Shown piece by piece: positions 22,121 through 35,742 of a stretch of DNA of 64,000 bases. The notes under the pieces are model-generated. The model saw only the letters and a list, made by a program, of their open reading frames with translations, was not told the origin of the DNA and made no database searches. How positions within the stretch are numbered: position 1 is the first letter of the stretch; every line of letters begins with the position of its first letter. Source of the stretch: Linnemannia hyalina (lineage: Eukaryota > Mortierellomycota > Mortierellomycetes > Mortierellales > Mortierellaceae); contig JAHRHY010000010.1 in assembly GCA_019671135.1 (NCBI GenBank), positions 992,001-1,056,000 of the forward strand, given 5' to 3'. The position numbers were made by a program, and so were the translations under genes.

Positions 22121-23290
22121 ATGTCAGCAACACACGTTCAACCAAAGAGCTCGCCTCGGGAACTGTCAAAACGCATGTTCTTCCTTGCAGGCTACTCGCT
22201 GACCGGAGCCGCACTCATGGGATCGTCTATCGGTCTTGTTATCTACCAGAGTCGTCAGTTCTATGTCTTGCACCGTTTCAGTCGTTCTGACGAGATGCAC
22301 CCCCACCATCATCACGGCCGCTTCCATGACTTTAACAACAGCCAGGCGTTTGAGGGACAAGATCAAGGTTTGAACAGCAACATTAACCACGACCCCTCGA
22401 CGCACGGACAGTACCCACACCCTCGCTTCCATGGCGGCGGCCATGGCCATCACAGAAGCCTTCAATCCCTCTTCTTCTCAACCTGGCTCCCAATCATGGT
22501 CTGGTTCACTTCCCTCCTCACAAGCTCATTCCTCATCGCCGCCCGGAAATGGGTTCCCCGCGCCATGTCTGCCCGGACAGGCGTCCTCGTCAGTCAGTGT
22601 GTCTTTGCTCTCTTCTGGATTCTTCTGGGCGCGATGCAAGAAGTTCAGGAACGTCTGGTCGCAGAACGGAGAGCTGCTCGGACGATGGGCATGAACCCGA
22701 TTGCTGCAGCGATGGAGGATTCGAACCAATTTGATGTCATGTTTGAGCTGAAGGAACAGATCCGGTCGATGATCGTGCCGCTTTGTACGGTGTGGTACTT
22801 GACGGTTATTCTCTTGGGCTCTGCGACGGGGTTGTTGACGGCGAGTAGTAGTTTGTTGGAGAAACAGCTTCACGGAGAGTATGATGAGGCTGTTTATGAG
22901 CAGGAGGAGGAGAAGGAGGAGGAGGAGAAGGAGGAGGAGGCAGTTTTGCTGGTTGCTGAGGAGAAGGAGGCATTGATGATGGAGGATACCAAGCAGCCAT
23001 TGACGACTCTCACACAGCGACAAGACTCCGGAAGATACAACGCTGGAAGCTTCTCGAGATACACGACCCCTCAGCGCGTACAATTGGGTCTGTTGATGTT
23101 TGTACTCTTCATGACCCAGATGAAGCTTTTCCATTGGATCATCCAGGCACGATCCTTGCAGGCATTCATTGACGGAACCAGCACCTCAGTCTCGTTGACC
23201 TTGACGCTTGTCGGACTTGTATCTGGTACCGTCATGACCTCCCTTGGAGTCCACTTCCTCCCCAGGACCGCGTCATCTTCGTCCGCATAA
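22121..23290 (+). CDS. Orphan multi-pass membrane protein (389 residues)
   Basis: Not recognised. Intronless, unlike most neighbours. Six probable membrane segments at about 20-42, 116-141, 153-172, 217-241, 320-342 and 356-379. A His/Gly-rich loop (55-112, including MHPHHHHGRFHD and GGGHGHH) follows the first segment, and a Glu/Lys-rich acidic loop (259-274, with codons GAG/GAA only) follows the fourth. The His clusters could bind metal, but that is speculation. The start follows a long C/T-rich leader and is the first ATG of the frame. The large minus-strand open frame at 22526-23134 is a shadow of the acidic repeat. A second orphan with about six segments and no introns lies 2.3 kb downstream in the same orientation. 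Confidence 0.75.
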   Translation: MSATHVQPKSSPRELSKRMFFLAGYSLTGAALMGSSIGLVIYQSRQFYVLHRFSRSDEMHPHHHHGRFHDFNNSQAFEGQDQGLNSNINHDPSTHGQYPHPRFHGGGHGHHRSLQSLFFSTWLPIMVWFTSLLTSSFLIAARKWVPRAMSARTGVLVSQCVFALFWILLGAMQEVQERLVAERRAARTMGMNPIAAAMEDSNQFDVMFELKEQIRSMIVPLCTVWYLTVILLGSATGLLTASSSLLEKQLHGEYDEAVYEQEEEKEEEEKEEEAVLLVAEEKEALMMEDTKQPLTTLTQRQDSGRYNAGSFSRYTTPQRVQLGLLMFVLFMTQMKLFHWIIQARSLQAFIDGTSTSVSLTLTLVGLVSGTVMTSLGVHFLPRTASSSSA

Positions 23291-24059
23291 TGACCCCTTA
23301 CATATACACACGCTTTCATTAGACCATCTACATTTCCCATAGTTTTCATATAACTTCTGTATTCTACGCGTCTACGAACACCATTTTTTGCATCGAGCAC
23401 CGCCATTTCACTTATGTTTTGGATTGTACCACATCACTTGCCACGAGGAATGATTCTGGTGTCAGCTGGGGCCTGGACGCACAGAATATAAAAAATAATC
23501 CGAAAGGAGGGTAGGAAGAGTCAGGGCCACAAACATACATGTTCTTTAAAAAAAATAATGAATATGCCTTTGTCAGTGGGCGCAATACTTTGGGTGGCCA
23601 AATGTCTGTGTGGCGGGGCAAACAAGTAAGCGGCTTGCAAATCTTTTCAAGCGTGTCATTCGCTGGGGGGTTTTTTTAAAGGATTGGGATTGGTATTCTC
23701 TTCAGCCCCCATACCGGCACTGCCCAATCGTCAGGCCCTATATTTTTCCGCTAGTTTTCTTTTGTAAAAAAAGAGAACCAGGCTAACCCCTCCCTCCCCC
23801 TCCCCCCATGGTTGAGGTTGTTGAACTTGCTAAACCCCATCGTGATGCTACGTTATTCCCTTCCTTTCAGTTTCGCCGAGGATGGATGTAAAGGATTACA
23901 GGAAAGATGAGAGACAGGAGAAAGGGAGAAAAAAAGAGGACTGTGACCCGCAGTGCTGGCATGGTGTCAATAGGAAGTTAAGGGAGGTCAGTGGGATCAT
24001 CATAGGCTGTCGATTTTGAGTTTGTGTAGGCGTCTGGCTGGGACATTCAAAGGTGGGCT

Positions 24060-24075
24060 GGGGGGGGGGGGGGGG
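24060..24075 (+). repeat. Homopolymer G16
   Basis: Sixteen consecutive G on the + strand in the intergenic region; possibly G-quadruplex-forming and error-prone in sequencing. Confidence 0.9.
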
Positions 24076-25392
24076 TGAACGAACAACGTGGACACAATCA
24101 GCGTAAAACGCCTCGTCCTTTTTGCACCGCACAACTATTTTTACGTGCCAGTGAACACCTTTTGGATTCGCATACGACCCCCTTTCTTGTGCCGTGTGCA
24201 TGGGAAGAGGCAGGAAAAGAAAAAAAAAAGTAGATGCAAAATGCAGGTAGCATGGCTGGCGGTAGGTTATTTTTCTTGTTTGCTTGTGCTTGCCCAAAAG
24301 GAAGAAGTTGTCCTGTGCCCAATTTTTGGTTGACGCCCAAAAAAAAAAGTGAAAAAAGGCGGAGTCAATTGAACACTAGCGAATCACGCCCAAATGAATA
24401 AATCTTTAGCACGGCGACGTTATTTTTGAAAGAATAACGCCCATCTATCGGCAGCATACGTCTCCTCGTCCCTATTTTTACTTGCCATTTTTCCTTGAGT
24501 GTGGGTGGTAGGATTCAAGAGAGAGGCATTTTTTTCCTAACCTGGACCTGAGTTACCTCATTCCTCTTCCCCTAAGCCCTAACCCGCCATGCAAACGCGT
24601 CGTTGTTGTTTTTTGTCTTCTGATCCGTAGCGGAAAGGTGAGTGAAGGAGTTGTGTTCCATCACCCCTTTTTGAACTTCACTACACAATGACAATAGTGA
24701 CAACAGCACGCTTGAGGAAAGAAAGGACTGGGAAGGAACGGGTCCAGGCAGACATGCAGGGGCATTGCGTTGTTGTTTTTGTGTGCACACGCCATGTAGG
24801 ACAGACTCACAGGCCATGACCAGGCAAAAAAAGAAAAAAAAAAAAAGAGTAAAGAGATGGTCAGGTCGAGAACAAAGGGGTTTGTCGGATGGTGGTGTGG
24901 TATGGTGTGGAAGTGGGATAAGGGAGAGGAAGAAGAACAAGCTAGAAGGAGCAAAGGAAAAAAAAGGGAGGGAAAGGGATCAGAGCGGACAGGGAGTGAA
25001 AAGGAGAGGGGGTGGAAAAGGAAGGGAAGAGGAGAGAGAGGGGGGGGGTGCATTTCAGTCACTAGAGTTGTCGACTATGGTTCGGTTGCAGTCATAGTCC
25101 GCGGATAAGAGAGAATCTCAGATCATCCTTAAACTGGAAGTACGAATGTATGGTTGCTTGACTAGTGTCCGAAGAAGAGGAAGAAGAAGAGAGTGTCCGA
25201 TGTGGATATACCTGGTTCGGAGTAGAGAGTGTGTCCCGACAAGTTGACAATCGACAACATACCTTGAATTGAGTCAGTAGGAGTAGAATGAGTAAGTGCA
25301 TTCCCAACCCAGCGCTGGCAATGCATTTTTTACCAAGATGCATCGCCACTTGTCATTGTGCAGTCCTTTCTTTTTCTGCTGCGAGTTGTGTC

Positions 25393-25400
25393 TATATAAA
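25393..25400 (+). promoter_or_regulatory. TATA box of the 734-residue orphan gene
   Basis: TATATAAA, about 30 bases before the start of a C/T-rich leader and 240 bases before the ATG. Confidence 0.55.
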
Positions 25401-25639
25401 AATCAGCATTGCGCCGTCGTCTGATCCCTCTTCTTTCCCCTCTTCTGTTTTTCCTCTTCCTTTTTCTTCTCGTCTTCCTTCTCTCTTTTTCACTCTTCCC
25501 ACCATTCTCTTCACTTTCATCTTTCATCTTTCCTTTTCCTTGTCTTCTTCACTCCACTTCACTTGCTGCCCTCTTTCATTCATATCAGATCAATCAACAA
25601 GCTAGCAAGCATTCCTTAGCACTCACACTACTCACAAAA

Positions 25640-27844
25640 ATGTGTCCGAACACCATATCCTCATCCATGTGCTGCTCCTCCATCTCAGGCACATGCTCTC
25701 CCTCCAAAGCACACACCGCCATCATCGATATCCACACAACGACAACAGCTCACCAGAACGAAGAGACAAGCACTTTCTTGCAATCCTTCACTTCCCACCT
25801 CGACATCCTCACCGCCGGTTCTTTGTTCCTCCTCCCCTCTATCCTCCCCTTCTTCGCCTCAGCCCTCACAGCCGACTCTTATTATGCTTCTTCCTCTTCC
25901 TCAACTCCTGCGTCTGCCCCTGAGTCCTATGTCTCACCAACACCACCACTGTACGCAACCCAAGTACACTCAGTACCGCCGGTCTCAGGAACAACGGCAA
26001 CAGCCCTTGAGTCGTCAGCGTGGACATGGAGCACAACGTGGATCATGTTGTTGCCCTGTCTGGGCGTCTTGGCCCCTCTGTCGCTGTTCAAAATCATGAC
26101 GCTCCTGGAGGAACATGGAATTCAATGTCCGTGCATCCGGTGGAGACAAGGGCGCCGAGCTGTTGCAGGAAGGAGGGTGTGGAAGTTGATGAAGCAGAGC
26201 AACTGCCGCCATGGTGCGGCTGATGGACCAACCCTCAAGGCGATCAAGCGTGTCTGGCGGAACCTTGTGGGAACAACTTCTGATGATTTCTTGGGGTATG
26301 CGCCTTTGCCCTTGGCGTACCACGATAATGAGGTCAGTGCGGAGGAAGGTCTATGTGTTGGGGAGAAGGACATTCCCAAGGTCGACCTTGCCAGCAAGAG
26401 TCATCAACGTCGTCAAGCCTCGTTGTCGGCCCTCCCTCGTCCCAAGACCATCCTGCTGGTCAGTCTCTGGGCCTGGACACTGTTGATGACCTTCTCGGCC
26501 AACATGGGCTTCAACTCGCTCGAGCAGATCTCGGTACTCCCATCTCCTTCTTTCGCGGTTTCCTCTCCTCTGAATTTTATTTTCTCTCCTGCAGCCCCTG
26601 CTGACTTGCAGGCCCTGCAAGTGGAGGATGGTCAAATCGACCTGCGAATGTGGGAACCTACCTCTGATCTCTGGTCCGCCGAACAGCAACAGCCACAGGA
26701 GGAGCAGTCAGTCGATGGTATGGATGCCATTGTCTCGATGTTAGATATGGATATCGATGGCCAACTTGATGCCATCGAGGCACTCTGGGCTGAAGATCAG
26801 TCTAAACCTGACTCGAATGAGGAGCTCCAACCTTTTGCCAGGATCCAGACCAGTATTGTCATCATCAACAACAACAACAACAACAACAACAACAACGACG
26901 ACGACGCCGCAGCAAACCCTTCGTTCGCCAACATGATGGAGGAGGAGACTGACGAGGACGTTGAGGATATGAGCAGTCTGGATGCCATGATCATGGACCC
27001 TCAGGACGAAGCCGTCTTCCACGATTTCTTGCACCAACTCGATCAAGAGGACGCCGCAGTCCGTGCTGCCGCGGAGGAATCACAGGACCAAGACCAACAA
27101 AGACTCAGCAAACTGTTCAAGGCTACGGACGATCTCATGGTCGCCTCGATGCTCGACAACGATTTACCCTGTGGATACTATCGCCCTTCCACTCCCACAT
27201 GGTTCTCGGGTATCCAGAAGTTCTTGGTTGGTGACAGTGTGTCAGCCGCCGACATCGGTGGTCACTTCCCTGGTCGCACGTTCATCTACACGGGCTGGTC
27301 GACTGATTTGATGATCTTTGCCGTCTCAATGTGTCTTGGCGGCGTCCTCGTCGGTCTTGCCCAGTCCAAGATCCTCTACCACCAATTGTTCGATAGGCAT
27401 GTCAGCCTTTGTGGTACCATTACCACTATCCAGCGCCGTCGAGCATCGTGGACAACCCTCTTGGCCAGTTTGGCTCTTTCGGCCACAGCCCTGGCAATCA
27501 CATTCCTGATGATCGCCGACGAGAGCTGGGACGTGCCTTCAATCTACTTTGTTGGCATCGGTATTGCGGGTATCATCCTCATCCACGCCTGGGTTCCCAA
27601 CGCAGCTCTGACTGTCCACAAGCGCGATGACCCCACCGATGAGGATTCTTCAGATGACGATGACGATACCTGTGTCGAATCCGACACCGAGTTGGACACT
27701 AACAATCAGATCTTGGACGAAACTCCTGTCGTTTGGTCGCCACCTACAACCGAGCGTCGCAATGCGTGTTCCTTGGACGAGAACCATCGCTGGGAGGTTG
27801 TCGCTGCTGCGACCTTCCACGAAACCGTCTGCTACATCCGATAG
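25640..27844 (+). CDS. Orphan multi-pass membrane protein (734 residues)
   Basis: Not recognised. Intronless. The start at 25640 (CAAAAATGTG) was chosen because the upstream open frame back to 25409 is only the pyrimidine-rich leader. Probable membrane segments at about 54-77, 130-155, 270-290, 556-576, 604-626 and 634-651. A long acidic, Asn/Asp-rich loop separates the third and fourth; it includes a run of ten Asn at 410-419 coded almost only by AAC, followed by Asp. Cys-rich N-terminus (SSSMCCSSISGTC). The general plan, two clusters of three segments around an acidic loop, echoes the 389-residue orphan upstream, but no clear sequence match was seen by eye. Confidence 0.7.
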   Translation: MCPNTISSSMCCSSISGTCSPSKAHTAIIDIHTTTTAHQNEETSTFLQSFTSHLDILTAGSLFLLPSILPFFASALTADSYYASSSSSTPASAPESYVSPTPPLYATQVHSVPPVSGTTATALESSAWTWSTTWIMLLPCLGVLAPLSLFKIMTLLEEHGIQCPCIRWRQGRRAVAGRRVWKLMKQSNCRHGAADGPTLKAIKRVWRNLVGTTSDDFLGYAPLPLAYHDNEVSAEEGLCVGEKDIPKVDLASKSHQRRQASLSALPRPKTILLVSLWAWTLLMTFSANMGFNSLEQISVLPSPSFAVSSPLNFIFSPAAPADLQALQVEDGQIDLRMWEPTSDLWSAEQQQPQEEQSVDGMDAIVSMLDMDIDGQLDAIEALWAEDQSKPDSNEELQPFARIQTSIVIINNNNNNNNNNDDDAAANPSFANMMEEETDEDVEDMSSLDAMIMDPQDEAVFHDFLHQLDQEDAAVRAAAEESQDQDQQRLSKLFKATDDLMVASMLDNDLPCGYYRPSTPTWFSGIQKFLVGDSVSAADIGGHFPGRTFIYTGWSTDLMIFAVSMCLGGVLVGLAQSKILYHQLFDRHVSLCGTITTIQRRRASWTTLLASLALSATALAITFLMIADESWDVPSIYFVGIGIAGIILIHAWVPNAALTVHKRDDPTDEDSSDDDDDTCVESDTELDTNNQILDETPVVWSPPTTERRNACSLDENHRWEVVAAATFHETVCYIR

Positions 27845-28177
27845 AACAGATCCTTTCATTTCCATTTTGCACTTTTCTTTGTTGTACATACCAGTTTCTA
27901 TTCATTTCCTTCTCATCCTTCCATCCTGCATTGTGCCCGTTAGCTGTAAATAACCAGATATCTGTAAATATTAAAACCCTTCAACGCCATTGTAGTAAAA
28001 AAGCCATCCATAGTTCTATATCCTGCTGATGTGTTGTTGCGGAAAAAAATGATATTATTGGAAAGATGAAAATGCAATTCTCTCAGAACATGCATCTCTC
28101 TCTGTCGCCTTGGCTTCGAAGAAAGAAACGATGGCTCCTGATATGCACATGCTTGGTTGGTTTGTCGTGGTTGATAT
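27845..28177. other. Convergent 3' regions
   Basis: 333 bases between the stops of the + strand orphan gene and the - strand DRAP1 gene; holds both 3' untranslated ends. ATTAAA at 27969 is a possible poly(A) signal. Nothing else seen. Confidence 0.4.
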
Positions 28178-29536
28178 TTACTCATTGTCGTAGTCGTCGT
28201 CCTCATCATCGTCCTTTGCCGTTGCTTTTCTATTACCATTGAAGAATAAAGATACAAATTAAGCGTTAGTATTCAGTCGTACAATAGCCAACCAAGAAAC
28301 TAACATATCGAACGACAATCCTCCGCAAAACACAAAACTCTTGAACTCTTATACAGAAAAAAAGACGTACCCCTTTATACTGGCAGTGGGTTTTGTTGAT
28401 GCGCCTTTCCTTGCTGCAGCCATAGCTCCTGCGAAATCTGCCGCCGCCGCCGCTGCTGCTCCACCACCTCCACCTCCGCCGCCTGATCCTCCCTTTTGAC
28501 CGGATCCTGCATCGCCCTGTGGATCTGCAACATTCTCGACGATATCCCTCAAAAAGTCGAATTGGTCCTTTTCCAAGATGGTCTTTTTCCTATTGGTAGC
28601 AATAAGAAAAGAGAAAGAGTTGAAACGTTAGCATTATGAATGGAGCGCATGGTAGTAACAGCGTGAGCGGAGCAAATTGAAAATGTCCTCTGAGAGAAGA
28701 ACTTACAGGTGTGCTGCGGTCAGTCGTTTCGCGTTCTTGGATCGTGTCTCCATGCAAGCCTCATCAATCAATGACTGCATGAACAGCTCCAGTGCCTTTG
28801 CTATATAGGTCAAGAAAGTAAACGAAATGGTATCGGTTAATAACTGGTGTTCCTTTGAAAATGACTTTACTGTCCAGATCAGAAATGCCCCCGTCCCTGC
28901 CAGGTTTTCGAACAATTGAGGCGTAGAGTCGTACATATGAGGATAGGGGTTGCCTGGGCGACTTTGCCAACATCTTCGTCCATCTGCATGATCTTCTTGA
29001 TGCGGGCCTAAATAAATAATGCGCGGAGATAAAGGGGGTAGTTATTTGTTAGTGTTTGTTCACGAGGGAATGTTCATAAATAAACGCGTTTTTTTTTCTT
29101 AGTCCATGATGTGATGTCTGGACTAAGCCCAATAGAAGCGACTCAGAGAAGTCCTAGCTAAGGTCGCAGTCCAGAAGTCGGTGGGGGAGAGTGGCGCAGA
29201 TGGGAAGGAGGGAAAGTCTGTCTTCTCTACTTCTTTTTTCCTATAACGGGTCTGCTGCACGCTACTCTTCCTGCCTTCCTGCCTTCCTGCCTTCCTGCCC
29301 TCCTGAATCGCTGTCGTGATGTGTCCTGCTGGGAGTTCTGCCGTTAAGTTTATGCAGGTAGGGTGCTCCGCTGCTGTCATGTGTAGGTGTGTCATGATAT
29401 CCATTACTACAAAACTGCGCCTTTTCTCCTAGCTTGTTCCTGCTGTTGCTCGTTGCTGGTCGTCGATATTCTATGCAGCCAGGTTGCAAAAAAGACTTAC
29501 GACGGGGAACTTGGTCTTGTATTTTTTGTTACGCAT
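28178..29536 (-). CDS. BUR6: NC2-alpha/DRAP1 histone-fold corepressor
   Basis: Five exons: 29536-29501, 29007-28935, 28800-28707, 28589-28371, 28229-28178; 157 residues. The histone fold runs from [20 protein letters not shown] through [20 protein letters not shown] to [20 protein letters not shown], as in DRAP1/NC2-alpha (yeast Bur6). It pairs with NC2-beta (Dr1) and binds TBP on DNA, blocking TFIIA and TFIIB. The tail holds Gly8 and Ala-rich runs and ends in an acidic patch ([11 protein letters not shown]). Intron 1 is long (493 bases) and contains an octamer tandem repeat. The frame stays open over all four junctions. Confidence 0.93.
29268..29305 (+). repeat. Octamer tandem repeat in DRAP1 intron 1
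   Basis: Four exact copies of TTCCTGCC (29268-29299) plus a degenerate partial copy. It lies inside the 493-base first intron, so it should not affect the protein. Confidence 0.9.
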
Positions 29537-30197
29537 GGTTGCTGTGAGTTGTGGTTGTTGTTTGTTGATGTCTGTTTTGAAGGAGAGGGTCCCTTTTTCC
29601 TGACTTTGTGGGTGACTGGAGGAGGCGATGTGTTTGTGTCGGAGAGAGCGATGTGTTGTTTTCCTGAGGTGTGGGTGTTGAGAAGGGAAAAGCAAGGAAG
29701 GGAAAGAATGAAAAGCAAGAAGGAAGTTAGAGGCGCTATTTTTTTATGCAAAAAAAAAATGAAGAGCTGTCTGTGGGCGAATCTCCCCTCTGTCTCTCAC
29801 TCTCATACAGTGCGTTTCTTTGTTCAAAACACCAAAATTGAAAGCCAAGCCACCCCTTTGCTTTACAGGTGCAGCCAGTTCAGCCTTGGTCGTTTATTAT
29901 TCACCTCGCCACACACTCTCGCCCACACACACACTCACTCACTCGCATCTCGCAGGAACTTACAAGCATAAACTACAGGACCAAACAAGCAAACACGCAA
30001 CCAGGACAAACTATACAAATCAACACAGGCCCATTCCATCGAGGCAGCAGTCCATCAACAACAACATCCACAACAGCTCCACTCCTCCCATTTCTCGGGA
30101 AAGCAGAACCCCTTCTTCATTGTCGCCTCTCTCGACTTAAGGATTCTCTCGGACGAACGGACAAGCATCCGACTACCCAACTCTACACACTCACACA
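29537..30197 (+). promoter_or_regulatory. Divergent promoter region DRAP1 / LSM8
   Basis: 661 bases between opposite start codons. The LSM8 side (29900-30190) is C/A-rich and leader-like. An A-run lies at 29750. No other gene seen. Confidence 0.5.
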
Positions 30198-30889
30198 ATG
30201 TCTGATCAGCTGAGATCCCTTGTCGACCGTAAGAAAGCGCACTCGTCATGCCATTCCATGGCCTAGCTTTATGAAACGGAGAAAACAAAAAAACGCGCGT
30301 CGCGTCTGTACTGTCCTCGCGAGAAAGGGGAAAAAAAGGGCGTCAAACCTAACACCGTATACCTTCTACAACGTGTTCCTATCTTCTAGATCCAGTATTT
30401 GTCTACCTGACAGATGGACGCACACTTGTCGTAAGTACAAACACCATCTACAGACGAAGCACAACAAAGGCGTCGCGCGTTTTTATTTTTTTATCGCATA
30501 ATATTCTCCACGGAACTGACATCAATTTACTTTTTATCGTGGTTACATAGGGACAACTGATGGGATATGATCAAGCAGCAAATGTCATTCTGGGCAAGAC
30601 ACACGAGAGGATATTCTCGTCAACGGAAGCCATGAAAACAGTGCCCATCGGCGTATATGTCATCCGCGGCGAGACCATGTAAAGCCGAAGACGCATTGTA
30701 TTTTGTTCCATGTCGTGTTGCGCTTTACCATCTTCTCAATGTTGAATATGTAACCTCACCACTGGCTTTGTTTCTACTCTGGACAAACATATTAATAGAG
30801 CACTGATTGGCGAGCTGGATGAAGAACTGGACGAACAGGCAGACTATGACAATATGATGGTGGAGCCGTTAGATCCAGTAGCTCTCTGA
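30198..30889 (+). CDS. LSM8: U6 snRNA-associated LSm8
   Basis: Four exons: 30198-30228, 30390-30430, 30551-30678, 30799-30889; 96 residues. Sm1 motif (PVFVYLTDGRTLVGQLMGYD, QAANVIL), then the LSm8-type THERIFSST, and Sm2 GVYVIRGETMALIGELDEEL. The C-terminus DNMMVEPLDPVAL matches LSm8 rather than LSm1. LSm8 defines the nuclear LSm2-8 ring that binds the 3' end of U6 snRNA. The window therefore holds two Sm-fold genes, SmE and LSM8, about 22 kb apart. Confidence 0.95.
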
Positions 30890-31497
30890 GGAAAGAGAGA
30901 AAAGACAGGATCGCTCTCCTTCTAGGTAGGACAGGAATATGATCGAAAACAAACAAGACATCACAAAACGATCAGTCAGTCAAGGACGAAGGAAGTGGGA
31001 ATACCTCAAGAGTAACAGCAGTAACAACAGCAACAACAGGACTAGACACGATATCGGGCATTTTTTCTCGACTAAGAACTACAACAACCACACATCCCAC
31101 CACACGCGCGTCATCCGAGGGTCAAGGGATCTAGGAGACCTCCACAGCATTCATTCAAAAATAAAAACATTTTAAAAAATAGCCATTGTCAATCGCTGTT
31201 GTGCAGTGCCGGTGAAGGCATTGTTGAACGAACAAAGAAAAATAAGCGAATTCAATGCAATGATTATTGTTTTAATATTCTTATCTACTATCGTATTCTT
31301 TTGAGAGGGGGGTTCACCTTTGATCGATAAAAAATAACACGGATCGAGAGGATGTCAATGAAAAAAAAAATGCTGTTCACGAAAACCAATAATACTAATA
31401 GTTCCTACATCTCAAGGGGGACACACCGCTGTCGCAAAACTCGGCGTTGCGACAACGTCTCCCTCTTTTCACCCAAAAACAAATGCTATCTAAACCC
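30890..31497. other. Convergent 3' regions LSM8 / RLI1
   Basis: 608 bases, A-rich, with AAC/AGC-type simple sequence at about 31010-31040. No gene seen. Confidence 0.4.
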
Positions 31498-34039
<2,542 letters not shown>

Positions 34040-34246
34040 TCAATTCCCGAAGCTGTCTGATAAACCAGCCCAAAAGTGCACTGGCTGGTGTGCGTTGTTC
34101 TTCTCTCAAAAAAAATTGTTTAGTTTTGTTTACCACGCACCAAAGTCCGAGAGGGGGAATGAGCCCGTAAAGGAATTACGTTATTTCCTTAAACATAATC
34201 ATCCCTGGAAATAGCGAGGTTGCTTTAATGGGACAATTTGTTCAAA

Positions 34247-35742
34247 TCAAGGGTAAGACGCACCCCAGATGTCGTAAAACATCGAGGCAAGGTATCTCTC
34301 GGCATCCGCCTGCACAACAACCTGTGTTTTAGAAGGCTCACCAGGAGCACTCTTCGTGCTCTTGATTCGGCGGTCAACAACAAGCATCCCACGGGTGAGA
34401 CTGCCATCAGCCTCAATGCGGATATCGCGCCCCTGAACCTTCCAGCCGACCTGGGTGTGATCAGCTTCGCTCTCCAGGTCGATAAAGAATCCAATGCAAA
34501 GAGGGTCGTGCAAGTTCATGGCCGTGTAGTTCAACTTTTGGACCAACAGGTCAAACAGGTATCCCAGCAAGAGAATGGAAAACTTCGACAATGGCGTTCC
34601 CAGAGGCGCGACATATTGCTTCATAGCCTCTGACTTCAGAGACACCGTGTGCGTGACTAAAAAGACAGACACAAGAACGCATCAAAGATGAGAATCAGGC
34701 TCTGAAAGATCTTAAGGAAGAAAACATGGTGTGAAAGAGCAATTGACATCTATCCTGAAGAAGTGGAAGGCTTACCATCGGTGGGCAACATGTAAAGAGT
34801 AATTGCCTTTTCAGGGTCAGGATCTGCGGTTGCCTTCAGAATAGTGTGGACCGAGTGAGGGCAGGCATGGAAGTTGAACTCTGCGACAGGTGTGACATTT
34901 CTAATGTATCAATGACCAAAAACCAACACGCAGGGTTAGTACTTTGTCAATGACTTTTCAGAACGAAAGGATAGCGCAAAGACCATAGTTGTGCTTACCC
35001 AGGGTTATCAATGCAGCCTCCCATGCAAATGACCTGCTTGCAACGAGCAAAGATAGTAGGGTCCTTCTCGTAAGCCAAGGCCAGGTTGGTCATAGGTCCC
35101 AAGGCAATAAGAGTAATCGTCTTGGGCTCTGCTTGCTCCAATTGATACAAAATTTCGTCGTGAGCAAGTCTCTTCGACAGAGTGTACAGCTTTTCTGAGG
35201 GGAGGTCTCCAGCAGCAAAGTCCAGCTCCTTGCCCATTCTCTCAGGGTCCAGCAGTCCGAGGATCTCGGCCCAGTCCGAGGGAGCGAGATCAGGATCGTT
35301 CAGATGCATCCTTCCAAGACCGTCGGGACCGTGAAAGTCCTCGCCAAACACGGGTGAAACCACTAATGGCTTAGTTGCGCCTATAGAAAAGAGAACGGAG
35401 ATGAACGTCAGTAAAGAATATTGTCAAAGAAGTAGCCTAGTAGAACAGGAAAAAAAAGGCATACATACCGACAGAAATAACGGGCTTCTTGGTCCTGATG
35501 TTCTCCAAGCGAGCACGGTTATGTCCCTCGGGTAAGTCCGAAGTGCGAGAAGCGTGGACTTCCTTGCCGAGGACGTGTAGGACAGTGAAGAGGTTCTTTG
35601 TCACGTTGTCGCGGTTTGTGTTTCCGTAGGTGAGGGTGATTGCGACGACGTCAACCTTGGGCGAGCCCATGGCATGGAGGATGGCGAGGGTGTCGTCGAT
35701 GCCAGGGTCACAGTCGATGATGCAGCGGCCGGTTTTAGACAT
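34247..35742 (-). CDS. Inosine-uridine nucleoside hydrolase family protein
   Basis: Four exons: 35742-35469, 35380-34999, 34900-34776, 34656-34247; 396 residues. The N-terminus has the calcium-binding signature DCDPGIDDTLAIL; ITLTYGNT, LIALGPMTNLA and VICMGGC follow. VAEFNFHACPHSVHTIL corresponds to the family motif EFNxxxDPEAA, with Cys-Pro where Asp-Pro is usual, and HDPLCIGFF gives the late His-Asp pair. Known members hydrolyse ribonucleosides to base plus ribose; the fungal enzyme's substrate range is unknown. The key calcium residues appear intact. Starts 691 bases from ATX1 on the opposite strand. Confidence 0.9.

Larger units (their letters stand above)
23291..25639 (+). promoter_or_regulatory. 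Long gene-poor stretch and promoter of the 734-residue orphan gene
   Basis: No coding exon supported. Holds a G16 tract (24060-24075), several poly-A runs, A/G-rich sequence at 24920-25050, then a TATA box TATATAAA at 25393-25400 followed by a C/T-rich leader to the ATG at 25640. Confidence 0.5.

Noticed and set aside
22526..23134. 202-residue minus-strand frame rich in Leu runs
   Set aside because: Shadow of the Glu/Lys-coded acidic repeat of the 389-residue orphan gene.
25409..25639. Upstream start for the 734-residue orphan
   Set aside because: The region just follows the TATA box and is C/T-rich leader; ATG at 25640 is preferred.
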